Origin: SZUA-430 sp041477875
GTDB taxonomy: Bacteria; Pseudomonadota; Alphaproteobacteria; Micropepsales; Micropepsaceae
Reading direction: 5' to 3'
Assembly: GCA_041477875.1 (NCBI GenBank)
Contig: JBGOVA010000076.1
Location: 1-18,097, forward strand
DNA length: 18,097 nt
The translations under genes were made by a program, and so were the position numbers. Below the pieces are notes generated by a model. It was not told where the DNA came from. It made no database searches and saw only the letters and a program-made list of their open reading frames with translations. This document shows positions 8,427-15,248 of the stretch, piece by piece (within the stretch, counting starts at the first letter, position 1; each line of letters opens with the position of its first letter).

Positions 8427-8954
8427 TTACTTGATCTTGAGCAGTTCGATGTCGAACGTCAGCACCTGGTCGGGCTTGATCGCACCCTTGCCCTTGCAGC
8501 CGTAGGCGAGGTTGGAGGGGATTACGATTTCCCACTTTTCGCCTTCGTGCATCGAGGTGAGCGCCTCCTGCCAGCCTTTGATCACGCCGCCGGCTTCGAA
8601 TTCGGCCGGGGGATCGGAGGGCTTCGTCTCGTCGAAGACGGTGCCATCGATGAGCGTGCCGCGATAGCGGACCTGGACGGTCGAAGCCCAGGTGGGTTTG
8701 CGGGCGGTTTCCTTGCCGGCTGTGACCACGCGGTACTGAAGGCCGCTTTCGGTGACCTTGACCCCTTCCTTCTGTTTGTTCGCGTCGAGATAGGCTTGCA
8801 TCTTGGCCCAGCTCGCCTGGTCGCGTTCGGGGCAGGCGTCGGCGGCGTGGATTTTGGGCTTGGGATCATCGCCTCCGAGATCGAACACGCAGGCGGCGAG
8901 AGAAAAACCTGCAACGACAACAAAAGGCAGGGCGGCGAAGCGGCCGAACGACAT
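8427..8954 (-). CDS. FKBP-type peptidyl-prolyl isomerase, probable lipoprotein
   Basis: This is a 175-residue protein that speeds cis-trans isomerisation of Xaa-Pro bonds in exported proteins. The start at 8954 was preferred over an upstream start in the same frame because it gives a proper lipoprotein signal: a basic-hydrophobic stretch and the lipobox LAAC with the lipidated Cys at 22, preceded by a GGAG ribosome site. Residue +2 is Val rather than Asp, which favours outer-membrane sorting. A helical dimerisation-like segment (about 43-70) precedes the FKBP domain (about 70-175), which shows VRYRGTLIDGTVFDET at 95-110, VIKGWQEALTSM at 124-135, SNLAYG at 147-152 and the ending LTFDIELLKIK. 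Cys153 and Cys41 are unusual additions and might pair. Confidence 0.92.
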   Translation of the reverse strand: MSFGRFAALPFVVVAGFSLAACVFDLGGDDPKPKIHAADACPERDQASWAKMQAYLDANKQKEGVKVTESGLQYRVVTAGKETARKPTWASTVQVRYRGTLIDGTVFDETKPSDPPAEFEAGGVIKGWQEALTSMHEGEKWEIVIPSNLAYGCKGKGAIKPDQVLTFDIELLKIK

Positions 8955-9085
8955 CGAGATCAAAGCTCCGGGTGGGACGAATACGGCGCGAAAGCGGCGG
9001 GCAAACTGCCCAAGGGGGCGGTGACTTGCAAGCGGGATGTGATAGGTACCCGAGCATCCGCTATTTGCCATCAAGGATCCTGCCA

Positions 9086-9940
9086 ATGCCCAACCCAACC
9101 CTGAGTTCGCGCCAGGCTATATTCATCACGGGGGCAGCTTCAGGCATGGGGCGAGAGACCGCAAAACTGTTCGCGTCGAAGGGGTGGTTCGTCGGCGCGA
9201 GCGATGTGAACACCGAGGGTCTGCAGACGCTGCAGCAGGAGTTGGGATCGGAGAATTGCTTCATCCGCAAGCTCGACGTGACGTCGAAACCCGACTTCGA
9301 TGCGGCGCTGGCCGAGTTCGGCGCGAAGAGCGGCGGCAGGCTCGACCTCATGTACAACAATGCCGGCATCGGCGAGTCGGGCTGGTTTGAGGATGTGCCG
9401 TACGAAGCGACGATGCGCCTCGTGCAGATCAATTTCGTCGGGGTTCTCAACGGCGTCTATGCCGCTCTGCCACTGTTGAAGAAAACGCCGAACTCGCTTC
9501 TGTTCACGACGTCATCGTCATCGGCGACCTACGGCATGCCGCGCATCGCGGTCTACGCGGCGACGAAGCATGCGGTAAAGGGGCTGACCGAAGCGCTGTC
9601 GATCGAGTTCGCGCGGCACGGCGTGCGGGTGGCAGACGTTCTCCCCGGGCTGATCGACACGGCGATCCTGCGCTCGACCCCGAATCGCTCGGGCGATGCC
9701 CCGAAGCCGAGCGAGGACGAGTTCTACGCCAACGCGCCGAAGAAGGGCATGTTCCGCCTGATGCCCGCCGACAGCGTCGCCAAGTGCGTCTGGCACGCCT
9801 ACCACGAGGGTCGGAAGCTGCACTACTATGTGCCGGAGGAAGTGGCGTGGCTCGACCGGATCAAGGGATTCGCGCCGAACTTCATTCGCAATCAGATCAA
9901 GAAATTCATCGAAGCGCGGACGACGGCTCCGGCCAAATGA
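9086..9940 (+). CDS. SDR-family oxidoreductase, classical type
   Basis: This is a 284-residue short-chain dehydrogenase. The cofactor motif is TGAASGMG at 15-22, NNAG lies at 91-94, the catalytic Ser falls in the TTSSSS run (141-146), and Tyr157 and Lys161 form YAATK. The acidic residue of SDVN (about residue 40) suggests NAD rather than NADP, as an inference. The ATG at 9086 is supported by AAGGA 8 nt upstream; the same frame is open further upstream without a ribosome site. The gene is divergent from the FKBP lipoprotein gene (131-nt shared promoter region) and convergent with the cell-wall hydrolase. The substrate is unknown. The stop codon lies inside a 14-bp tandem duplication. Confidence 0.93.
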   Translation: MPNPTLSSRQAIFITGAASGMGRETAKLFASKGWFVGASDVNTEGLQTLQQELGSENCFIRKLDVTSKPDFDAALAEFGAKSGGRLDLMYNNAGIGESGWFEDVPYEATMRLVQINFVGVLNGVYAALPLLKKTPNSLLFTTSSSSATYGMPRIAVYAATKHAVKGLTEALSIEFARHGVRVADVLPGLIDTAILRSTPNRSGDAPKPSEDEFYANAPKKGMFRLMPADSVAKCVWHAYHEGRKLHYYVPEEVAWLDRIKGFAPNFIRNQIKKFIEARTTAPAK

Positions 9941-9956
9941 GACCGGCCAAATGAGA
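9929..9956. repeat. perfect 14-bp tandem duplication spanning the SDR stop codon
   Basis: The unit CCGGCCAAATGAGA occurs twice back to back, at 9929-9942 and 9943-9956. The first copy encodes the last residues and TGA stop of the SDR; the second lies just after it and abuts the terminator hairpin. The copies are identical, which suggests a recent slippage event. Confidence 0.9.
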
Positions 9957-9984
9957 GAAGGCCGGAGGTTGTCCTCCGGCCTTC
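9957..9984. terminator. strong hairpin between convergent genes, likely bidirectional terminator
   Basis: This is a perfect 12-bp stem (GAAGGCCGGAGG at 9957-9968 with its complement at 9973-9984) and a TTGT loop. It sits 16 nt after the SDR stop and 32 nt beyond the stop of the convergent cell-wall hydrolase, so it can serve both transcripts. There is no long T-run on either side, so it is not a textbook intrinsic terminator. It may work with Rho or protect 3' ends. Confidence 0.7.
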
Positions 9985-10016
9985 GACAGACTGTCCACAA
10001 ACTTATGCGCCGGCGC

Positions 10017-10682
10017 TCAGAGGTTGCGCCCGTGCGCTGGGCGGTAGAAGACATGCTGGCCGATCGAGGCGACCTTGACCATGCGCGAAGCCCAGCCGGG
10101 GTTCACGTAGTCGGCGTGATAGAACGTGGCGCCACCGGCGACCGGGTTCACCTTGCCGCCCGTGCGCATGACGTTCGTTGCGATACGCGTCGCCTGGCGC
10201 CAGGAGTCGCGGTCGCGGACCCGGTCGGAGACGCCGTCGCAAGTGAACGAGAACTGGCAGCCGCTCGAGCGCCTGGAGCCCTCATAGACGACGCCACAGA
10301 TGGACTTCGGACGGCCGGGCACGCGGGTGCGCGCCAGGATGACCTCGGCCACCGCCTTCTGGCCCTTCGCGCTTTCGCTGCGAGCCTCGAAATAGATGGC
10401 TGTCGCAAGGCAGTCCTTTTCCCGCAAATAGGCCTGATAGGCCGGGCGGTTCACGACGTCCCGGATCATCGTCAGGGGCGACGGCTTCCCGGGCACCGTG
10501 ATGGTCAGCGCCGGCGTGTAGCTGTGGCGTAGCGCCAGGACGACCGTCCCGGCGGTGGCCGCGTTGAGGGCGGGGCTGACCGCTGCGATCGTCAGTGCGT
10601 AAACCAGAGTGCCGGCAAACGCGGCCTTAAGAATTCGATCATTCCGGCGTACCAACGCCAGTAGTCCAAACGTCTTCGCCAT
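10017..10682 (-). CDS. SleB/CwlJ-family cell-wall hydrolase
   Basis: This 221-residue protein is predicted to act on peptidoglycan in the envelope. In non-sporulating proteobacteria such enzymes take part in wall remodelling rather than spore germination. A hydrophobic N-terminal segment (about 17-45) serves as signal or membrane anchor. The catalytic domain (about 88-221) shows CLATAIYFEARSE at 91-103 with the expected catalytic Glu99, VAEVILARTR at 111-120, CGVVYEGS at 129-136, CQFSFTCDG at 142-150 and GATFYHADYVNPGW at 184-197. Cys91, 129, 142 and 148 are well placed for disulfides. The start at 10682 was chosen over two upstream in-frame starts because GGAGG lies 6 nt before it. It is preceded by a long structured leader and a likely sigma-70 promoter. 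Confidence 0.92.
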   Translation of the reverse strand: MAKTFGLLALVRRNDRILKAAFAGTLVYALTIAAVSPALNAATAGTVVLALRHSYTPALTITVPGKPSPLTMIRDVVNRPAYQAYLREKDCLATAIYFEARSESAKGQKAVAEVILARTRVPGRPKSICGVVYEGSRRSSGCQFSFTCDGVSDRVRDRDSWRQATRIATNVMRTGGKVNPVAGGATFYHADYVNPGWASRMVKVASIGQHVFYRPAHGRNL

Positions 10683-10902
10683 GAATACCTCCATGGTTGA
10701 AAGGCGCGACACCCCTTGGTGACCTCGGGCCCCTCGGGGGACCTCTCGTTCTTTGCAGTCCTCGGGCCAGTAACCATCGGTGAGGACTTTGTCGGCCTGG
10801 AACGCAGTAAATCCAGGCCGTACGCCACAACTTGCACGCGCATACCCCAGGCAGCGCGGGCCAGGACGGGTAGCCGACTGTCCCGCTGCGGTGCAACAAA
10901 CC
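10683..10902 (-). promoter_or_regulatory. long hairpin-rich 5' leader of the SleB/CwlJ-type gene
   Basis: If transcription starts near 10902, the mRNA has a leader of about 220 nt with at least three strong hairpins. These are GCAGC/GGG (10882-10889) pairing with GCAGCGCGGG (10851-10860) through a 2-nt bulge; a perfect 9-bp stem CGGCCTGGA (10793-10801) with TCCAGGCCG (10812-10820); and a 7-bp stem AGTCCTC (10757-10763) with GAGGACT (10782-10788). A G/C-rich segment (10723-10740) near the ribosome site repeats the 9-mer CCTCGGGCC, also at 10760-10768. I do not recognise a known riboswitch or small RNA. It could be a cis-regulatory leader or overlap a separate small RNA. No credible protein is encoded here. 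Confidence 0.5.
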
Positions 10903-10908
10903 GGGGGT

Positions 10909-10937
10909 TGTATAGGCAGAAAGAACTCACGTGTCAG
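10909..10937 (-). promoter_or_regulatory. probable sigma-70 promoter for the SleB/CwlJ-type gene
   Basis: Read on the minus strand, CTGACA (10937-10932, 5 of 6 to the -35 consensus) is followed after exactly 17 nt by TATACA (10914-10909, 4 of 6 to the -10 consensus). The start of transcription would be near 10902. A second TTGACA lies further upstream on the same strand (about 10959-10964) but has no matching -10. Confidence 0.5.
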
Positions 10938-11254
10938 CTCGGGACAGGCAAATTAGGCCATGTCAAGCTGTCGCAGGGAGGGATAGGTTTTTCGAGCGTT
11001 AATCCCCTACCCTACTCAGTACTCATGCAATATATATTGTAGTCTATCTTTGCATTTCGATATATTTCTCTTCAACTGCTCAGAGAAACCAAGAGAAACG
11101 TGCCAAAGGGTCTCGGGCCTTTCAACCTGGTCATGAAGAAGATTTAATCTGTGGATTGTGGCTTCCTGGCCTGAGTGACAGGGGCGAATTCCGTGATCAG
11201 CGCACCGCCCGTGGTCAAATTGGCAGAAATCCGCGAAGAACTCAATTTCGATGG
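10938..11254. other. gene-free stretch with an AT-rich island between ppdK and the hydrolase promoter
   Basis: These roughly 320 nt hold no credible gene. In contrast to the GC-rich surroundings, 11013-11100 is AT-rich. It contains the perfect 12-bp palindrome CAATATATATTG (11028-11039) and a 7-bp stem TTTCTCT (11065-11071) with AGAGAAA (11082-11088). Another stem joins AAAGG (11105-11109) to CCTTT (11118-11122). AGGGATAGG (10979-10987) can pair with CCTACCCT (11006-11013) with one bulged base. Since ppdK ends at 11255 on the minus strand, some of these hairpins may end its transcript. The island could also be a protein-binding site upstream of the hydrolase promoter. Confidence 0.5.
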
Positions 11255-13909
11255 TCAGGCGAGCGCGGCCTGCGCCGCGGAAAGCCTGGCAATCGGCACT
11301 CTGAACGGCGAGCACGATACATAATCGAGGCGCACCGTTTCGCAAAAATGGATCGAGGCAGGGTCTCCACCGTGCTCGCCGCAGATGCCGAGCTTCAGGG
11401 TGGGCCGGGTCTTACGACCGCGTTCGGCGGCGATGCGGATCAACTCGCCCACGCCTTCGGTGTCGAGGCTGACGAAGGGATCGGCGGGGACGAGGCCTCG
11501 GCTTAGGTACTCAGGCAGGAACTTGGTGGCGTCGTCACGGCTGATGCCGAAGGTGGTCTGGGTCAGGTCGTTGGTGCCGAAGGAGAAGAAGTCGGCACTT
11601 TCGGCGATCTCGCCCGCCTTCAGGGCGGCGCGCGGAAGCTCGATCATGGTGCCGATCAGGAAGGCGAGCTTGGCCGACTTCTCCTTTTCGACCGCTTTGG
11701 CGACCGCTTCGATGCGCGCCTTCAGGAAGTCGAGTTCGCCTTTCATGGCCACCAGGGGGATCATGACTTCGAGGGTCACGGCCTTCCCGGCTTCCCTTTC
11801 GGCGATCACGGCAGCCTCGAAAATAGCGCGGGCCTGCATCTCGTAGATCTCGGGGTACGAGATCGCGAGCCGGCAGCCGCGATGGCCGAGCATGGGGTTG
11901 AACTCGGCCAAGTCCTCGACCCGGGCTTTGAGCCTGGCGAGGTCGATGCCGGTCGCGGCAGCCGCCGCCTCAGCCTCGTCCTCCTTGGGCAAGAATTCGT
12001 GGAGCGGCGGGTCGAGCAGACGGATCGTCACCGGCAGGCCCGCCATGATGCGGAACAGCTCGACGAAGTCGTTGCGCTGGAACGGCAAGAGTTTTGCCAA
12101 GGCCACCTCGCGCCCGCCTTTGGTGTCGGCGAGAATCATCTGGCGCACGGCGGTGATGCGCTCGGCATCGAAGAACATGTGTTCAGTGCGGCAGAGGCCG
12201 ATGCCTTCGGCGCCGAACTCACGGGCGTGTTTGGCGTCGGCGGGGGTCTCGGCGTTGGCGCGCACCTTCATGCGGCGGAAGCCGTCGGCCCAGGACATCA
12301 GCGTCGCGAAGTCGCCTGACAATTCCGGCTGAATCATCCCCACCTTGCCCTTCATGACTTGGCCGGTCGAACCGTCGATGGTGATGATCTCGCCCTTGCG
12401 GATGGTTTGGCCGGCGGCCGTCACAACCTGTTTCGCGTAGTCGACGCGCAGGCCGCCCGCTCCGCTCACGCAAGGGCGGCCCATGCCACGTGCGACGACC
12501 GCAGCGTGGCTCGTCATGCCGCCGCGAGCGGTGAGGATGCCGCGGGCGGCATGCATGCCGTGGATGTCCTCGGGGCTCGTTTCGACGCGCACGAGGATGA
12601 CCTCATGCCCCTCGCCCGCCAGGCGTTCGGCCTCGCCAGCGTCGAAGACGACCTCGCCCGACGCTGCGCCGGGCGACGCCGGCAAGCCGGTCGCGAGGAC
12701 GAACTTCTCGGCCCTCGGATCGAGGGTCGGGTGGAGGAGTTGGTCGAGCGAGGCGGGGTCGATGCGCTTGACCGCTTCTTGCTTGGTCAGCGTGCCCTCG
12801 TGCGCGAGGTCGACCGCGATCTTGAGGGCGGCCTTCGCGGTGCGCTTGCCGTTGCGGGTTTGGAGCATCCAGAGGCGGCCCTTCTCGACCGTGAACTCGA
12901 TGTCCTGCATGTCGCGGTAGTGCGCTTCGAGTCTTTGGACGTAGCCTGTGAATTCGGAAAAGACTTTCGGCATGCGTTCCTCAAGCGAGGCGTCCTTGCC
13001 GTTGCTCATCTTGCGCTCGCGCGCGGTCAAGGTCTGGGGCGTGCGGATGCCCGCGACGACGTCTTCGCCTTGAGCGTTGACGAGATATTCGCCGTAGAGC
13101 GCCGCCTCGCCCGTCGAGGGGTTGCGCGTGAAAGCGACGCCGGTGGCCGAGTCGTCGCCCATGTTGCCGAACACCATCGCCTGGATGTTGACGGCGGTGC
13201 CCCAGCTGTCGGGAATGTTGTGCAAGCGGCGATAGGTGTTGGCGCGGGCGTTCTGCCACGAACCGAAGACCGCGCCGATCGCACCCCAGAGCTGAGTGTG
13301 CGGATCCTGGGGAAACGGCTTTCCGAGCTCCTCTTCGACCTTTTGCTTATAGCGCTCGACCAGCACCTTCCAGCCCGCGGCGTCGATGTCGGTGTCGAGC
13401 GCGAGGTCGTTCTCGTCCTTGTAGAAGGATAGAATTTCCTCGAAATGGTCGTGGGCGACGCCAAGCACGACGTCGCCGTACATCGAAATGAAGCGCCGAT
13501 AAGAATCGTAGGCAAAGCGCTCGTTGCCGGTCTCGCGCGCAATCGCCTTCGCCGTCGCATCGTTCAGGCCGAGGTTCAAGACGGTGTCCATCATGCCGGG
13601 CATCGACGCGCGAGCACCGGAACGCACGGAGACGAGCAGCGGGTTCTTCTCGGCGCCGAATTTGCGACCGACGGTCGCGCCGATCTGGTCGAGCGCGGAC
13701 TCGACCTGTTGCTTTGCGTCGGCCGGATAGGTGCGACCGTTCGCCGTGAAATGCGTGCAGACTTCGGTCGTGATCGTGAAGCCGGGCGGGACCGGCAAGC
13801 CGAGATTGGCCATCTCGGCAAGGTTCGCGCCTTTGCCGCCGAGAAGGTCCTTCATCTTGGCGGCGCCTTCGGCCTTGCCGCCGCCGAAGCTGTAGACCCA
13901 TTTCGTCAT
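11255..13909 (-). CDS. ppdK: pyruvate, phosphate dikinase
   Basis: This 884-residue cytoplasmic enzyme interconverts pyruvate, ATP and phosphate with phosphoenolpyruvate, AMP and pyrophosphate, linking glycolysis and gluconeogenesis. Its length is normal for the family. The N-terminal nucleotide-binding domain starts MTKWVYSFGGGKAEG, with GGKGANLAEM at 24-33 and SVRSGARASMPGMMDT at 94-109. The phosphohistidine domain has GGMTSHAAVVARG at 463-475, with catalytic His468 and the regulatory-type Thr466 beside it. The C-terminal pyruvate/PEP barrel has GLCRTEHMF (571-579), LGHRGCR (674-680), SFGTNDLTQ (776-784) and GICGEHGGDP with acid-base Cys843. The ATG at 13909 gives the family-typical N-terminus; a TTG 15 nt upstream is less likely. 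It lies downstream of glyQ-glyS, an order I recall as common in alphaproteobacteria. Confidence 0.97.
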   Translation of the reverse strand: MTKWVYSFGGGKAEGAAKMKDLLGGKGANLAEMANLGLPVPPGFTITTEVCTHFTANGRTYPADAKQQVESALDQIGATVGRKFGAEKNPLLVSVRSGARASMPGMMDTVLNLGLNDATAKAIARETGNERFAYDSYRRFISMYGDVVLGVAHDHFEEILSFYKDENDLALDTDIDAAGWKVLVERYKQKVEEELGKPFPQDPHTQLWGAIGAVFGSWQNARANTYRRLHNIPDSWGTAVNIQAMVFGNMGDDSATGVAFTRNPSTGEAALYGEYLVNAQGEDVVAGIRTPQTLTARERKMSNGKDASLEERMPKVFSEFTGYVQRLEAHYRDMQDIEFTVEKGRLWMLQTRNGKRTAKAALKIAVDLAHEGTLTKQEAVKRIDPASLDQLLHPTLDPRAEKFVLATGLPASPGAASGEVVFDAGEAERLAGEGHEVILVRVETSPEDIHGMHAARGILTARGGMTSHAAVVARGMGRPCVSGAGGLRVDYAKQVVTAAGQTIRKGEIITIDGSTGQVMKGKVGMIQPELSGDFATLMSWADGFRRMKVRANAETPADAKHAREFGAEGIGLCRTEHMFFDAERITAVRQMILADTKGGREVALAKLLPFQRNDFVELFRIMAGLPVTIRLLDPPLHEFLPKEDEAEAAAAATGIDLARLKARVEDLAEFNPMLGHRGCRLAISYPEIYEMQARAIFEAAVIAEREAGKAVTLEVMIPLVAMKGELDFLKARIEAVAKAVEKEKSAKLAFLIGTMIELPRAALKAGEIAESADFFSFGTNDLTQTTFGISRDDATKFLPEYLSRGLVPADPFVSLDTEGVGELIRIAAERGRKTRPTLKLGICGEHGGDPASIHFCETVRLDYVSCSPFRVPIARLSAAQAALA

Positions 13910-13922
13910 GCGCGGGCGCCCC

Positions 13923-13962
13923 AATTGCTCGGGCGCTACTTCTCATGTGCGGCGCAGCAATT
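13923..13962 (-). promoter_or_regulatory. two-part stem-loop just upstream of ppdK
   Basis: AATTGCT (13923-13929) and AGCAATT (13956-13962) form a perfect 7-bp stem. Complementary GCGC segments further in can extend it. It ends 13 nt before the ppdK start codon in the 65-nt spacer after the LysE-family gene. No T-run follows, so a leader structure or processing site is more likely than a terminator. Confidence 0.4.
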
Positions 13963-13974
13963 CAAGGCGCAGGT

Positions 13975-14589
13975 TCAGGGTCTGCGCGCAAGCGCGAGAC
14001 CGAGACCGCAGGCGAGGAGCGCCGAACCGGTCATGCGGTTGCACCAACGGCCCGCCTGGATAAGGACGCCGCGCGCGCGGCCAGCGCCGAGCGCCCAGCA
14101 GCTGTCGCAGATTGCGGCGATGACGAAGAAGGTGACGGCCATGATCGCGAGCTGCGATGTGGCGTTGCGTGATGGGTCGATGAACTGCGGGAAGAATGCG
14201 CCGAAGAAGAGCAGCGTCTTCGGGTTCGTGAGCGCGACCAGAACCGCGCGCGAAGCGATCCGCTTCAAGGACTTGGGGTCGGGCTTGGTCGCGCCGAGGT
14301 CGGGTGCGGGCGCGCGCCATGCTTCCATGCCGATATAGATCAGATAGACCACGCCGACCCAGCGTAGCCACTCGAACCAGTGCGAGACGAAGCCCAGCAT
14401 CGCCGACATGCCGGCAACCGTGAGAGCGAGTAGGGGGATGATCGAAGCGCTGATGCAGAGCACGGTGAAGAGGCCGTAACGCGTCCCGTATGCGATCGCG
14501 TTCGCGACGATGAGCGCGACGTTGGGCCCCGGGATCACCATCAAGACGACCGTGGCGGCGGCGAAGGCGAGGTAGAGTTCTAGGGACAT
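13975..14589 (-). CDS. LysE/RhtB-family amino-acid exporter
   Basis: This is a 204-residue inner-membrane protein with about six hydrophobic segments, the usual length and layout for LysE-type exporters of amino acids or similar solutes. The family motif PGPNVALIVANAIAYGTRYG (20-39) is clear, and NPKTLLFFGAFFPQF (122-136) is the second conserved block. The exported substrate cannot be deduced. The start at 14589 begins MSLELYLAF as in family members; a GTG start 10 codons upstream would add a polar tail and is less likely. It sits on the same strand between the six-helix membrane protein and ppdK, with gaps of 91 and 65 nt, so it may share a transcript without being functionally related. Confidence 0.92.
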   Translation of the reverse strand: MSLELYLAFAAATVVLMVIPGPNVALIVANAIAYGTRYGLFTVLCISASIIPLLALTVAGMSAMLGFVSHWFEWLRWVGVVYLIYIGMEAWRAPAPDLGATKPDPKSLKRIASRAVLVALTNPKTLLFFGAFFPQFIDPSRNATSQLAIMAVTFFVIAAICDSCWALGAGRARGVLIQAGRWCNRMTGSALLACGLGLALARRP

Positions 14590-14680
14590 GGGCGCTCGAT
14601 CCGTTGAGCGACAATACACAGGCCTTGGGTGCGATCAAAAGGCACATCGCATCCCAGCGACGGCGGCGCCCTGGGCGCGG

Positions 14681-15232
14681 TCAGAAGCCCGGCCAGAAAA
14701 TGCAGCCCCGGCAAGGCAACTGGTGACCGAAGAACATCAGCGCGCCAAAAGAGATCTTGAGCGTGCCGTCGAGGGCCCATAGCCACGCGATCGGATATTC
14801 CCGCAACAACATTCCCGCAAGCGTGTTGAGGACCGAAGCGCCGGCGAGAAATACAATCAGCGGACCGAATGCGGGAGCCATCAGCAAGAAATGCCCGCCA
14901 ACGATCGTCAAAATGGCAAGAGTCGTTTCGCGCTCGCCATGTGTCGATAGTCCGCGCACCACCGGCGTCAGCAGCGCCGCCTCGACGGCGACCGCTACGA
15001 CGAGAGAAAGCACTTGGAAGAGATCGGGCGGCCCAAACGGTGCCGCCAAGGGGGCGGCGAGGAGCGAAGTCGCGACACCTCCGATAGCCGCGCCGACGGC
15101 AAAAATCGCGTAGCGCGCGCGAAAGCGAAACGCACCGATGACGATCGACGCGCCGGCCGTCAAAAGAAACAAACCGCCGCCTCGGATCAGCGGAAACACG
15201 TCCGCTTGCGGCGGCTCTAAAATCATCTCCAT
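14681..15232 (-). CDS. six-helix membrane protein of unknown function
   Basis: This is a protein of about 183 residues that I do not recognise. It is very hydrophobic, with about six membrane segments, beginning with LIRGGGLFLLTAGASIVIG and ending with IAWLWALDGTLKISFGALM. The short C-terminal tail carries two Cys (PCRGC). It begins 16 nt after the glyS stop on the same strand. The exact start is uncertain: the ATG at 15232 has no clear ribosome site, a second ATG lies two codons further in, and the frame stays open upstream into the end of glyS. Tight spacing suggests it is translated from the glyQS transcript. No conserved charged residues point to a transport mechanism. Confidence 0.7.
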   Translation of the reverse strand: MEMILEPPQADVFPLIRGGGLFLLTAGASIVIGAFRFRARYAIFAVGAAIGGVATSLLAAPLAAPFGPPDLFQVLSLVVAVAVEAALLTPVVRGLSTHGERETTLAILTIVGGHFLLMAPAFGPLIVFLAGASVLNTLAGMLLREYPIAWLWALDGTLKISFGALMFFGHQLPCRGCIFWPGF

Positions 15233-15248
15233 CGTTCGGTGGTTCGCG

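Noticed and set aside
10592..10930. Minus-strand frame of 112 codons upstream of the hydrolase
   Set aside because: It runs through the predicted promoter and the hairpins and overlaps the hydrolase start in another frame; it has no family resemblance.
10716..11042. Plus-strand frame of 108 codons in the intergenic region
   Set aside because: It has no ribosome site and spans both the GC-rich hairpins and the AT-rich island, as random open sequence would.
12359..13432. Plus-strand open frame of 357 codons inside ppdK
   Set aside because: It is antisense to strongly conserved ppdK sequence, with no ribosome site and low-complexity composition.
13907..13924. Upstream TTG start for ppdK
   Set aside because: The ATG at 13909 gives the conserved family N-terminus MTKWVYSFGGG; the TTG adds five non-conserved residues.
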